The notes: generated by a model not told the origin, from the letters alone. A stretch of 64,000 bases of DNA from an uncultured Lachnospiraceae bacterium (GCA_910583895.1 CAJTYJ010000012.1:1-64000); one strand, 5' to 3'. Positions 1-8,098 are shown, numbered from the stretch's first letter. A program made the numbers and translations.

Positions 1-2
1 AA

Positions 3-386
3 TCGCCATTATTTCTGCGGAGTGAACAGCGGGGAAGCAAACCTGCAGTTCTGGGGAGCAGTACAGAGAGCCACGTAAGCCATATCCTGTCTGCGAGGAT
101 GAGTTCGAGACCGATGGGATGGAGCCGTGAGGGGGCATCGAACATGTCAGAACTGAGGGCGTATTATTATAACAGAGGAGACATGCTGGCCCTGGTGAGG
201 TATCAGAAGAAGGTTGGAACTGAGGAAAAGAAGGAAGAGGAAAAGATCCTGAGCAGTACGCAGATCCTAAGATCAGAGAAGAACCGCCATGGAGAACTGG
301 GGAAATATTTGGAGAGCATCCACCACAGAATGTCGCTGCAAAATAAAAAGAAAGTGTATTTTGAGGCACAGATCAGGGGATTGTAA
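3..386 (+). mobile_element. ISLre2-family transposase, C-terminal fragment (cut by window edge)
   Basis: The frame is open from the window edge to the stop at 386. It reads HVSHILSARMSSRPMGWS, followed by a charged stretch, LGKYLESI and a terminal QIRGL. This matches my memory of the C-terminus of UPF0236/ISLre2 transposases (GHVSH, RMSSRP.GWS, LR.Y...G..L.LV..QK). The first Met (99) is internal to this homology, so the gene begins before the window. Whether the full element is intact cannot be judged. The next genes downstream are also mobile-element remnants. The family call rests on recalled motifs only. Confidence 0.75.
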
Positions 387-694
387 AAACCGTTTCAGAA
401 GCACGAATAGGAGTCTGCGCAAAAAAGGAAACGGATGTGCAGGAAGAAGGAATGTAGTAAAGTATAAAAAACAGTCTGCAATTCCTATTTGATAAAAACG
501 TCTATGGTGGATTCTGACCAGTCAAACCCGAAAGTAAAGTTACACTATCAGAGTAAAGGTGTGGTATTGATTACTGGCTCTTTTTCTGCTACAATTCTGA
601 TTAGAGTTTCAAATAATGTGTAGATATAATTTGAAATTCTAATCAGAAGAAATTTTATATAAGAATTAATAAATATACTTTTGGAGGAAAAAGG
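387..694. other. Non-coding stretch after the transposase; possible IS right end
   Basis: This 308-base stretch has no convincing gene. A short frame at 289-492 overlaps the transposase and looks like a shadow. The IS terminal repeat should lie here, but I could not define it because the partner end is outside the window. From about 580 the composition becomes clearly A+T-rich, and a long inverted repeat precedes the gene at 695. Confidence 0.5.
595..648 (+). promoter_or_regulatory. 20-bp inverted repeat overlapping a -10 box upstream of the cyclase-like gene
   Basis: Arms 595-614 and 629-648 pair over 20 bases with one mismatch, around a 14-base loop. A TATAAT hexamer at 625-630 lies at the loop/right-arm boundary, about 65 bases before the ATG at 695. 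The -35 is weak (TTAGAG at 601-606, 18-base spacing). This could be an operator for a dimeric repressor or the end of a small mobile element. No T-run follows, so it is not a usual terminator. Confidence 0.45.
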
Positions 695-1444
695 ATGAAT
701 GGGGCTTATGAAAATAGATATATAGCATTCTTGGATATTTTAGGATTTAAAAATATGGTTTATCAATCTGCAAACAATCCGCAGATATTGAATTTGATAA
801 ATTTGGCATTAAATTATACGAGAAAGGTTCAACTGGAAAATTATGATGGAGAAATGCCAATGTCAGATTTAGGAAAGCAAGTATCTGTTTTTTCAGATAG
901 TATTGTTATCTCGTATGAGATGAAAAGACCAGGATCAGGATTTTTTGTATTGCTGGATTTGGTTTATTTATGTAATGATTTACTAGGGGTGGGTATACCT
1001 GTTCGGGGAGGCGTTACTGTTGGACAGTTGATACATGAAAACAATAAATGTTTCGGACCGGCTATGGTAGAGGCATATAGTATGGAATCCGATTTAGCAA
1101 TTTATCCGAGAATAATTGTTGACCCGAAGGTCATTGAGTATGATCTTCAATATAGAGGAAAAAATAATACCATAGAATTCGAAAGGGAATTTCTTAATAA
1201 TCTTATAGATGTGGATGACGTTGATAAAATGATTTATTTAGATTATTTAAGTCAATATAGTGAATTTAATGATTTAGAAACATATAATGTATACATTAAT
1301 TATGTTAGGAATTTTATTAATGAATCGTTAAAGATATATTGTAATAATCCTCAAATTGCAGTTAAATATGAATGGTTGAAGAAGTATTATAATAAAACAA
1401 TGGTGAAAGTATTTGGTGAATCGAATCCATTACTAATATTGTAA
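695..1444 (+). CDS. Class III nucleotide-cyclase-like protein, catalytically uncertain
   Basis: A 249-residue soluble protein. The N-terminal YIAFLDILGF, the central FSDS and the following RGGVTVG / GPAM..AY.ME / YPRI blocks resemble the class III adenylyl/guanylyl cyclase fold. The Asp of FLDILGF and the Asp of FSDS sit where the two metal-binding aspartates lie. The block aligning with the usual VN.A.R transition-state region reads MVEAYSME, so the canonical Asn and Arg appear absent. The ATG has a good GGAGG at 681-685. Codons are much more A/T-rich than in flanking chromosomal genes, and the gene sits between an IS fragment and phage debris, which suggests transfer. No partner effector gene is visible next to it. 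A signalling or anti-phage role is speculation. Confidence 0.55.
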   Translation: MNGAYENRYIAFLDILGFKNMVYQSANNPQILNLINLALNYTRKVQLENYDGEMPMSDLGKQVSVFSDSIVISYEMKRPGSGFFVLLDLVYLCNDLLGVGIPVRGGVTVGQLIHENNKCFGPAMVEAYSMESDLAIYPRIIVDPKVIEYDLQYRGKNNTIEFEREFLNNLIDVDDVDKMIYLDYLSQYSEFNDLETYNVYINYVRNFINESLKIYCNNPQIAVKYEWLKKYYNKTMVKVFGESNPLLIL

Positions 1445-1476
1445 GTTTAAAAATATTAATCATTATACATAAAAGC

Positions 1477-1505
1477 GTTTGTCAGAAATGGCAGGCTCTT
1501 TTTTT
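1477..1505 (+). terminator. Probable rho-independent terminator
   Basis: A short stem (GTTTGTC with GGCAGGC, including G-T pairs) is followed by a run of seven T. It lies between the cyclase-like gene and the phage remnant and could end transcription of the former. The stem is imperfect. Confidence 0.45.
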
Positions 1506-1531
1506 CGTGGGAGAAAGGCGGGTGAGGGTTC

Positions 1532-1899
1532 GTGGTATCCAGGATTCAGGGGATTATGGTGGAGATCGGCGGGGATACTACGAAGTTCTCCACGGCGCTT
1601 TCAAAGGTGAATAAGGAAATCCGGGACACGCAGGCGCAGTTGAAGGATGTAAACAAGCTGTTGAAGCTGGACCCGGGCAATGCGGAGCTGATGGCGCAGT
1701 TTTGTCCCAGGCGGTCGGTGAGACGAAGGAGAAGCTGGATGCTTTGAAGCTGGCGGGGCAGCAGGCCAATGAGGCGCTGGCAAAGGGGGAGATTTCCAGG
1801 AGCCAGTATGATGCCCTGCAGAGGGAGATTGCGGAGACGGAGCAGGCCCTGCGGGATCTGGAGCGGCAGGCGGAGCAGTCTTCGGTGGCTTTGCAGAAG
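1532..1899 (+). pseudogene. Phage tail tape-measure protein, N-terminal fragment with frameshift
   Basis: A GTG-started frame reads GIMVEIGGDTTKF, then KLLKLDPGNAELMAQ. The homology then jumps frame near 1700 and continues with QAVGETKEKLDALKL, ISRSQYDALQ and ALRDLERQAEQS to about 1899. This is the coiled-coil N-terminus typical of TP901-type tail tape-measure proteins, which normally run to many hundreds of residues. Here only about 120 residues remain, split by a frameshift or small deletion and cut at 1899. It is a prophage remnant, not a functional gene. Confidence 0.8.
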
Positions 1900-2240
1900 T
1901 GTGAATCTGGTTTGCCATTCAAAGTTGGAAAAAATGATCAAGACCTTCAGGGAACATTTTCAGTGTTTGCACTGAGTTTTGCAGAAGTGAAACAATTAAC
2001 ATTGGGCGTGGCTTTTCCGTTTCCAATCGGAAGGGATTGTGAAAATTTTATCAGATATACGCAGAAGATCAAATTGGTCAGACGCTTTCTGACCAATTCT
2101 CAAATCTTCCTGATTTTTATGGAATTGAGGCTGCACAAAATCATTGGGGGCTGAAGGATTTCAAAGCCATTTCCGCTGATGGTGTAGTGTATGATGTGGT
2201 GGACAGTTACAGATCGCTGTTGGAGAAGGTTATGCGGTAA
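1900..2240 (+). pseudogene. Unrecognised gene remnant fused to the tape-measure fragment
   Basis: After 1899 the sequence stops resembling phage protein. Reading continues through VAFPFPIGRDCENF. If a one-base frame change is allowed at the A4T4 tract near 2043-2050, it continues coherently through LPDFYGIEAAQNHWGLKD and KAISADGVVYDVVD to a TAA at 2240. No start codon or ribosome site belongs to it. It looks like the 3' end of an unrelated gene joined to the phage fragment by deletion. I do not recognise the family. Confidence 0.45.
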
Positions 2241-2309
2241 CAGGCACGCCGGTATGCAATGTCTTGTCTGCCATAACATTTCTCCGCAGCTCTCTAAGAA
2301 AATATTCGA

Positions 2310-2873
2310 TTACTCCTGCCGGTAATTCAGCCACAGGTTTGGTTCGTCAGGATAATAAGTGGCGTTGGAGAACACGGTGCCGTCGGGAAGTATGACCGTT
2401 TCTGCCCAGCCAATATGATCAATTGAGCCGCCGATCAGGACGATGTGGCGGGTGCCGTCCGGATCTTCGCTTTCATACCGGTAGCAGGTGGTCTCTGAAC
2501 ACTGGTCAGTGATATCCGTGTAGGAACCGTCCAGAGTAAAATAAACGCGGCCGTCTGTGATGACCACCGGATCTACGGCGAATCCGGTGTCCACAGAGAC
2601 GACATCCTCGCCATATTCATTGATATACTGCATGATCTTGCCGCCTCCCAGCATGGGGAAGATCTTCTCTTTGTAGGCAAACCCGGCCAGTGCCGCTGCG
2701 GTCGCAATGGCCGCTGCCACAAGCGGAAGCCGGAGCCGCCTGGGTCTCTTTCTGGTGGAGACCGGTATTTTTTCGGGATCTTCTATGTGAGCAGTCAGTA
2801 CAGACAAGATTCGCTCCCGGCTCTCATCCGGCAGTTTTAGACAGCGAAAAGTCCGTTTCCAGTGTTTTTTCAT
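2310..2873 (-). CDS. Single-pass membrane protein, probable anti-sigma/regulatory partner of the upstream ECF sigma factor
   Basis: 187 residues with a basic N-terminal cytoplasmic segment of about 50 residues and one membrane helix around residues 50-67 (LPLVAAAIATAAALAGFAY). An outside domain of about 115 residues follows, without cysteine motifs. The start ATG overlaps the stop of the sigma gene (ATGA), a common arrangement for sigma/anti-sigma pairs, and the topology fits a membrane-anchored anti-sigma factor. No zinc-binding anti-sigma motif is visible, so the role is inferred from position and shape. Confidence 0.55.
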   Translation of the reverse strand: MKKHWKRTFRCLKLPDESRERILSVLTAHIEDPEKIPVSTRKRPRRLRLPLVAAAIATAAALAGFAYKEKIFPMLGGGKIMQYINEYGEDVVSVDTGFAVDPVVITDGRVYFTLDGSYTDITDQCSETTCYRYESEDPDGTRHIVLIGGSIDHIGWAETVILPDGTVFSNATYYPDEPNLWLNYRQE

Positions 2874-3334
2874 AAACCTTCCCTCCTTAATTGTTTTTTC
2901 AAAAGTTTTCTTGCCCGATGCATCCGCATGGAAACGCCGGAAGGACTGATCTTCAGAAAATCGGCGATCTCGGGAAAGGTATATCCTTCGTAATAGTGAA
3001 GATAGATGACAACCCGGTATTTCTGCGGAAGCTCCATGACAGCCTGGAACAGTTCCCGGTCTTCCGGGTGCTGAAAAGGGATATCATCATCTATGGGAAC
3101 AATCCGGCTGCGCCAGACCGATCGAAGCTGGTCTTTGCAGCAGTTGACCGCAATTCGGATCAGAAATGCCCGTTCGCTGCCGGGTTTTGGCAGCGCTTTT
3201 CCGTCAATTATCTTTAAAAACACCGTCTGAACCAGATCTTCGGCGTCCTGGGGCGAGCCAAGGTAGCTGTATGCCAGCCGGTAGACCATGTTGGAATATT
3301 TGTGAAACAGAGTTAGAATCTGTTGTTCGTCCAT
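2870..3334 (-). CDS. ECF-type RNA polymerase sigma factor
   Basis: 154 residues, the usual ECF length. Region 2 is at about residues 8-70, with SPQDAEDLVQTVFLK as the core-binding/-10 part. Region 4 is at about 95-148, with LPQKYRVVIYLHYYEG and the helix-turn-helix FPEIADFLKISPSGVSMRMHRAR. A clean AAGGAGG precedes the ATG. The following minus-strand membrane gene overlaps by four bases. The promoter region is shared, back to back, with a second ECF module starting at 3625. Confidence 0.88.
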   Translation of the reverse strand: MDEQQILTLFHKYSNMVYRLAYSYLGSPQDAEDLVQTVFLKIIDGKALPKPGSERAFLIRIAVNCCKDQLRSVWRSRIVPIDDDIPFQHPEDRELFQAVMELPQKYRVVIYLHYYEGYTFPEIADFLKISPSGVSMRMHRARKLLKKQLRREGL

Positions 3335-3516
3335 GGGCGGTATCCTCCTTTGTGTTTTTGAGATCTCATATAAAAAACGAATGAAAAGGGGAAATCAGCA
3401 CATTTTTCTGAAAATAAAAATTGGTTGGGGCTGCTCAGGGAGGATACGGTTTACACGGTGCCAATGGCTGGATATCGGTAGTGTACAGCGCATATTCCAA
3501 GAGCAGATTTTTATAG

Positions 3517-3522
3517 TATAAT
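3517..3522 (+). promoter_or_regulatory. Candidate -10 box for the plus-strand sigma operon
   Basis: TATAAT lies in an A+T-rich stretch about 100 bases before the sigma gene start. No good -35 (TTGACA-like) sits 16-18 bases upstream, so strength and sigma specificity are uncertain. The 290-base gap 3335-3624 holds nothing else I can name. Confidence 0.3.
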
Positions 3523-3624
3523 AGAAAAAAGAGAAACTGTAAAAGATTTAGAAAAATCCTGTAACGAAACTTTGATTTTTCGGATATATAGAGGAAAGTA
3601 CCAAAAAAACTGCCCCGGAGGGAG

Positions 3625-4119
3625 GTGAACGCCCTGAATCAGATTGAGGAAGCCTATACGCAGCATGCGAAGGATGTATACCGGTATCTGCTCAGTCTGT
3701 CTCATGATGCGGATCTGGCGGAGGAACTGACCCAGGAGACATTTCTGCGGGCCATGGGGAACATCGGAAGCTATGACGGCAGCTGCAAGCTGTCCGTATG
3801 GCTCTGTCAGATCGCCAAGCATCTCTGGTATCAGTGGGTGGACCGTCGCGCCCGCTGGAAACAGGTGGAGCTGACCGAAGAGGTGCCGTGCCGTGATTCT
3901 CCGGAGAAAGCCACGCTTTTCTATATGGAGAAGACGGAGCTTTACCGGGCGATCCACGGGCTGCCGGAGCCCATGCGGGAGCTGGTCCATCTGCGGCTGA
4001 CCGGGGAATTTACCTTTGCGGAGATCGGCAGGATCATGGGGAAGAGTGAAAACTGGGCGCGGACCACCTTTTACCGTGCCAAACAGAAAATCATGGAAGA
4101 AATGGAGGGATCAAAATGA
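3625..4119 (+). CDS. ECF-type RNA polymerase sigma factor
   Basis: 164 residues. Region 2 carries DADLAEELTQETFLRA and region 4 carries LPEPMRELVHLRL followed by FAEIGRIMGKSENWARTTFYRAKQK, the usual helix-turn-helix of ECF factors. The start is not clear. GTG at 3625 lies inside the GGAGGGAGGTG ribosome site, whereas CTG at 3634 is 8 bases behind that site and is also possible. It overlaps the following zinc-finger anti-sigma gene by four bases. That gene encodes the likely specific inhibitor. Confidence 0.88.
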   Translation: MNALNQIEEAYTQHAKDVYRYLLSLSHDADLAEELTQETFLRAMGNIGSYDGSCKLSVWLCQIAKHLWYQWVDRRARWKQVELTEEVPCRDSPEKATLFYMEKTELYRAIHGLPEPMRELVHLRLTGEFTFAEIGRIMGKSENWARTTFYRAKQKIMEEMEGSK

Positions 4120-4892
4120 AGTGCTGCATTGTAAGAGACCTGCTGCCGGGCTATGTGGACGGTCTGAACAGCGAGGAGACCGATGCCGAAGTAAAGAAGC
4201 ATCTGGAAGACTGTGCGGACTGCCGGAAGATCTGTGCGCAGATGTCGGCAGAACTTCCAAAGGAAACGCTGCCGGAGAAAAAAGAAGTGGATTTTCTGCT
4301 GAAGCTGAAAGTAAGGATACGGCAAAAACATGTCTGTTATGCTTTTCTGATCGGTGCTTTTCTGATCTGCGTCACCAGTTTTCTGAAAGACTTTGCCATT
4401 CCGGTTGCTTATAATCCGGAGAAGATGACGGTGGAGGTGTTTCAGACCAGTGAGTATCATCCGACGCAGCGCTCCGGTGCAGAGACGTCTTGGTCTGCCA
4501 GCGCAGAAGCAGTGGTCGAAGAAGAATCCGATGTGGTGGAGGAGATCCAGCTGGTGCTGAAAGAATGTGTCAGAAGCGACGGCCTTACATCCCGGGGCAG
4601 GACGATCGAGCGGGACGGCGAGAAAGTACGTGTGGTCTATTACTGCTATACCAGAAGCCTGTGGAACAGCCTGTTTCATCCGGGGGAAAATGGATTTGTG
4701 AATTCTTCTGCCAGCACAGGCGCCATTTATGAGGCGGAGTTTTTCAGGGACCCCGTGGAAAATTACGAGCCCAGAATGCGGGAGATCTATTACCTGCCCA
4801 TGGGAAATATGAACCGGCTGAGCCTGCTCTCCAACGAGGAGTTTGAGGCGCTGAAAGAGGATGCGGTGCTGGTATGGAGTGGAAAGATTTAG
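4116..4892 (+). CDS. Membrane-anchored zinc-finger anti-sigma factor
   Basis: 258 residues. The N-terminal domain carries His29, Cys33 and Cys36 (HLEDCADC) with cysteines 3 and 4 near the start, the Hx3Cx2C pattern of zinc-binding anti-sigma domains (zf-HC2). One membrane helix follows at about residues 70-95 (YAFLIGAFLICVTSF), then an extracytoplasmic domain of about 160 residues. Anti-sigma domains of this type hold the cognate ECF factor inactive at the membrane until an outside signal. The start overlaps the sigma gene, consistent with translational coupling. The signal sensed cannot be read from the sequence. Confidence 0.8.
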   Translation: MKCCIVRDLLPGYVDGLNSEETDAEVKKHLEDCADCRKICAQMSAELPKETLPEKKEVDFLLKLKVRIRQKHVCYAFLIGAFLICVTSFLKDFAIPVAYNPEKMTVEVFQTSEYHPTQRSGAETSWSASAEAVVEEESDVVEEIQLVLKECVRSDGLTSRGRTIERDGEKVRVVYYCYTRSLWNSLFHPGENGFVNSSASTGAIYEAEFFRDPVENYEPRMREIYYLPMGNMNRLSLLSNEEFEALKEDAVLVWSGKI

Positions 4893-4920
4893 ACGCAAGT
4901 AGAAAGGAGAAAGAAACGTT

Positions 4921-5391
4921 ATGTTTTATATTGTTTATCTGGCAAGTATGGTGGTGTATCTGATTTGTGGAATCCGCTGGGATCGGATGCTTAATTTCTG
5001 GGACCCGATTACGCTGGAATTTCTTGTATTTCCCTGTATTCTGATCCTGTTTGTCACGGGATCCTTCCAGGCTTTCGGCAGAGCGTTTTTAGTTGCCTTT
5101 GGAAAGAGGGAATATGAGACGTCTCAGTACCGGGAAAGTCTGCTGTCTGTGAATATGGTGATGGGGACGGCGTCTGTATTCGGAGGGATCTGTTTTCTGA
5201 TCGGGATATCCAACAGCATCCGCTCTCTGGACTGGTCGGAACTGGACAATATCGGCTGGCTTTTTCTGGATCTGAGCGTGGCTGCGATCTCTCTGTTCTA
5301 TGCGCTGCTGATCTGCATGATTCTGCTGCCGGTGTGTTTTATGCTGAAAAAAGAACTCTGCAGGAAAGTGGCTCCCGATACAGAGATCTGA
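4921..5391 (+). CDS. Integral membrane protein resembling the MotA/TolQ/ExbB fold
   Basis: 156 residues with four probable membrane helices near residues 1-17, 33-53, 78-97 and 105-140. Helix 3 (NMVMGTASVFGGICFLIGIS) and helix 4 (LSVAAISLFYALLICMILLP) recall the paired helices of MotA/TolQ proton-channel proteins (GT..G.i..L then A...alYG...a...lP). No MotB/TolR partner is adjacent, so energy coupling is unproven. It starts 28 bases after the anti-sigma gene and is probably in the same operon, likely part of the regulon output or signal sensing. A terminator follows. Confidence 0.45.
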   Translation: MFYIVYLASMVVYLICGIRWDRMLNFWDPITLEFLVFPCILILFVTGSFQAFGRAFLVAFGKREYETSQYRESLLSVNMVMGTASVFGGICFLIGISNSIRSLDWSELDNIGWLFLDLSVAAISLFYALLICMILLPVCFMLKKELCRKVAPDTEI

Positions 5392-5413
5392 TACAGCATC
5401 TGCTGAGAAATGT

Positions 5414-5447
5414 GGAAAAAACAGGGCATATGCGCTCTGTTTTTTCC
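5414..5447. terminator. Bidirectional-type terminator hairpin
   Basis: GGAAAAAACAG (5414-5424) and CTGTTTTTTCC (5437-5447) are perfect 11-base arms around a 12-base loop, so a T-run lies in the 3' arm on either strand. It closes the ECF operon. The rest of 5392-5786 holds only the next gene's promoter. Confidence 0.75.
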
Positions 5448-5662
5448 GTTGGACCAATTTACCTTATGCTGGGAAAATGAAAGGCATAACCTGTGTATGA
5501 CAAATGTGTTCTCAGATATGGATTCGCCTGTGAACGGATCAAAAAAGGAATAGGAACAGGGTTGTATCAGAAAGAAAGCAGTGGCCGGAGCATGGAAAAC
5601 ATCCGATGTGAAATCACCGGAGGATGAACCGGATTTGTAACCGTTCAACTTTTCTAAAATCC

Positions 5663-5691
5663 TTGCTATTTTCTCAATGTTTTAGTATAAT
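5663..5691 (+). promoter_or_regulatory. Sigma-A-type promoter for the EF-G paralogue
   Basis: TTGCTA at 5663-5668 and TATAAT at 5686-5691 with a 17-base spacer. The start codon is about 95 bases further on, leaving a moderate leader in which I see no known riboswitch. Confidence 0.65.
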
Positions 5692-5786
5692 TCTAACAGA
5701 AGGGTTAAACGAAGCGGTTTTTCCCTTTGTGAATATCCTTCAGTCTCTGACTGCAGGATGACAAAATGTATTGGAGGAGATTGCTA

Positions 5787-7859
5787 ATGAACGTGTACAC
5801 AACAGACAGTATCCGCAACGTGGTTCTTTTAGGACATGGCGGGAGCGGCAAGACCAGCCTGGTCGAAGCGATGGCGTATGTATCCGGCCTGACCGGACGG
5901 ATTGGAAAGGTGACCGATGGAACGACCATCAGTGACTATGATAAGGAAGAGATGAAACGCAAGTTCTCCATCAATACTTCTGTCGTACCGATTATCTGGA
6001 AAGATACAAAGATTAATATTTTAGATACTCCCGGATTTTTTGATTTTGTCGGAGAAGTGGAAGAGGCAGTGGCGGCGGCTGACGCGGCTGTGATTGTAGT
6101 ATCCGGTAAGGCAGGCGTGGAAGTCGGGACAGAGAAAGCATGGGAGCTGTGCGAGAAATACAAGCTGCCCCGGATGTTCTTCGTCTCCGATATGGACGTG
6201 GACAATGCTTCCTTCCGTGAGGTGGTGGAGACGCTGACCGAGCGCTACGGCAAGAAGATCGCACCGTTCTATCAGCCGATCCGTGAGAACGAAAAGTTTG
6301 TAGGCTATGTCAATGTCATGAAGATGGCAGGACGCCGTTTTACCGGCATCGGAGAGAGAGAAGACTGTGAGATTCCGGAGTATTGCCAGGCGAATCTGGA
6401 TATTTACCGGGAAGCAATGATGGATGCAGTGGCGGAGACCAGCGAAGAATTCATGGAGCGTTATTTTGCTGGAGATGAGTTCTCTGTGGGAGAGATCCGT
6501 GCAGCCATGAAGATGAATGTGGATGATGGAAGCATTATCCCGGTATCCATGGGTTCAAGTACCGAACTTCGCAATATTCACAATATGTTAAATGATATAG
6601 TGGAGCTTTTGCCGTCTCCGGATAAGAAGGAGTGCGCGGGCATCAACACCAAGACCAATGAGATCTTCCAGGCGGATTATAATTTCTCAAAGGCAAAGTC
6701 TGCTTATGTCTTTAAGACCATCGCAGACCCGTTTATCGGAAAATATTCTCTGATTAAGGTTTGTTCCGGCGTTATCAAGTCCGATGATACCCTTTACAAT
6801 TCCTCCACGGAGACCGAGGAGAAGCTGAACAAGCTTTATATGATGCGGGGCAACAAACCCATTGAGGTGAGTGAGCTTCATGCAGGTGATATCGGCGCCA
6901 TCGGTAAGGCAAACTGCAAGACCGGCGACACCCTGTCCACCAAGGCAGTTCCGGTGGTGTTCGGCAAGACCGAGATCTCCAAGCCCTATACATATATGGC
7001 ATACAGAGCGAAGAAGAAGGGCGACGAAGACAAGATCTCCCAGGCACTGGCGAAGATGATGGATGAAGATTTGACGATCAAGGCGGTCAATGACGCGGAG
7101 AACCGTCAGACCCTTCTCTACGGCATGGGCGACCAGCATCTGTCTGTGATTGTCAGCACTCTGGCAGAGAAGTACAAAGTAGAAGTGGAGTTGGATAAGC
7201 CAAAGGTAGCATTCCGCGAGACTCTTCGGAAAAAATCGGACGTGGAATACAAGTATAAAAAGCAGTCCGGCGGACACGGACAGTATGGTCATGTCAAGAT
7301 GACCTTTGAGCCCTCCGGCGATCTGGAGAGCCCCTATGTGTTCGATCAGATGGTTGTGGGTGGTGCCGTGCCGAAGAACTACTTCCCGGCAGTGGAAAAG
7401 GGAATTCAGGATTCCGTCACCAAAGGTCCTCTGGCCGGATATCCGGTGGTGGGCGTAAAGGCCGTACTCTACGACGGATCCTATCATCCGGTGGATTCCT
7501 CTGAGATGGCGTTTAAGACGGCTGCAGTGCAGGCATTTAAGAAAGGCTTTATGGAGGCATCTCCGGTACTCTTAGAGCCGATTGCCACCATGACGGTACT
7601 GGTGCCCGACAAGTATACCGGTGATGTTATGGGCGACCTGAACAAGAGAAGAGGCCGTGTGCTGGGGATGAACCCGGCAGGCGCAGGCAAGACCGAGGTA
7701 GTGGCAGATGTGCCGATGATGGAGATCTTCGGCTACAACACGGATCTTCGTTCCATGACCGGAGGAAGCGGCGTATATTCCTATGAATTTGCCCGTTACG
7801 AGCAGGCTCCTTCGGATGTACAGGAGAAAGAAGTGGCAGCGAGAGCTGCGGAAGCATAA
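5787..7859 (+). CDS. Elongation factor G-like GTPase (EF-G paralogue)
   Basis: 690 residues, full EF-G length: GTPase domain, domain II (from about 300), domains III-V with the late QSGGHGQYGHVKM and GRVLGMNP blocks. The P-loop is GHGGSGKTS (residues 16-24). Two GTPase motifs depart from true EF-G. DTPGHVDF reads DTPGFFDF (residues 80-87), so the catalytic His is Phe. The NKMD guanine-recognition motif reads SDMD (134-137). Aromatic replacement of that His is seen in EF-G2-type paralogues, whose translocation role is weaker or unclear. The ATG at 5787 is chosen because AGGAG sits 8 bases upstream; an in-frame ATG at 5766 has none. The gene is monocistronic, between a promoter and a strong terminator. 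Confidence 0.85.
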   Translation: MNVYTTDSIRNVVLLGHGGSGKTSLVEAMAYVSGLTGRIGKVTDGTTISDYDKEEMKRKFSINTSVVPIIWKDTKINILDTPGFFDFVGEVEEAVAAADAAVIVVSGKAGVEVGTEKAWELCEKYKLPRMFFVSDMDVDNASFREVVETLTERYGKKIAPFYQPIRENEKFVGYVNVMKMAGRRFTGIGEREDCEIPEYCQANLDIYREAMMDAVAETSEEFMERYFAGDEFSVGEIRAAMKMNVDDGSIIPVSMGSSTELRNIHNMLNDIVELLPSPDKKECAGINTKTNEIFQADYNFSKAKSAYVFKTIADPFIGKYSLIKVCSGVIKSDDTLYNSSTETEEKLNKLYMMRGNKPIEVSELHAGDIGAIGKANCKTGDTLSTKAVPVVFGKTEISKPYTYMAYRAKKKGDEDKISQALAKMMDEDLTIKAVNDAENRQTLLYGMGDQHLSVIVSTLAEKYKVEVELDKPKVAFRETLRKKSDVEYKYKKQSGGHGQYGHVKMTFEPSGDLESPYVFDQMVVGGAVPKNYFPAVEKGIQDSVTKGPLAGYPVVGVKAVLYDGSYHPVDSSEMAFKTAAVQAFKKGFMEASPVLLEPIATMTVLVPDKYTGDVMGDLNKRRGRVLGMNPAGAGKTEVVADVPMMEIFGYNTDLRSMTGGSGVYSYEFARYEQAPSDVQEKEVAARAAEA

Positions 7860-7871
7860 AAAGAAAGAGGC

Positions 7872-7904
7872 AGGGGCTGTCGTGTATGCGGCGGTCCCTT
7901 TTTG
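7872..7904 (+). terminator. Strong rho-independent terminator after the EF-G-like gene
   Basis: A 12-pair stem (7872-7883 with 7888-7899, several G-T pairs) with a four-base loop is followed by a run of T (7899-7903). It starts 12 bases after the stop codon. Confidence 0.75.
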
Positions 7905-8061
7905 TTTATTTTACACTGTCTGTACGCTTGTCTGGTACAAAGGTTCCTTTATGGGTTTTTTGGAAAAATTCGCGGTGTCAGGCAGGACAAGGACCGATGT
8001 GCCTGCAGGGCTAGAATTTCCGCTGCTCCCGATCACATGTTAATAAAGCGCTAAGAAAATC

Positions 8062-8090
8062 TTGACAGGACCTTGCGGGAAAGGGATAAT
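8062..8090 (+). promoter_or_regulatory. Near-consensus promoter abutting the CLC-type antiporter gene
   Basis: TTGACA (8062-8067) and GATAAT (8085-8090) with a 17-base spacer. Transcription would begin near 8097, only about two bases before the annotated GTG at 8099, so the mRNA would be almost leaderless or the true start lies downstream. No fluoride-riboswitch pattern is visible in 7905-8098. Confidence 0.65.
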
Positions 8091-8098
8091 GGAGAGGA

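Noticed and set aside
7783..8043. 86-codon frame after the EF-G-like gene
   Set aside because: It overlaps EF-G out of frame and crosses the terminator.
7860..8098. Possible fluoride riboswitch before the CLC-F-like gene
   Set aside because: I looked for the short crcB-type consensus and saw no match; a covariance search would settle it.
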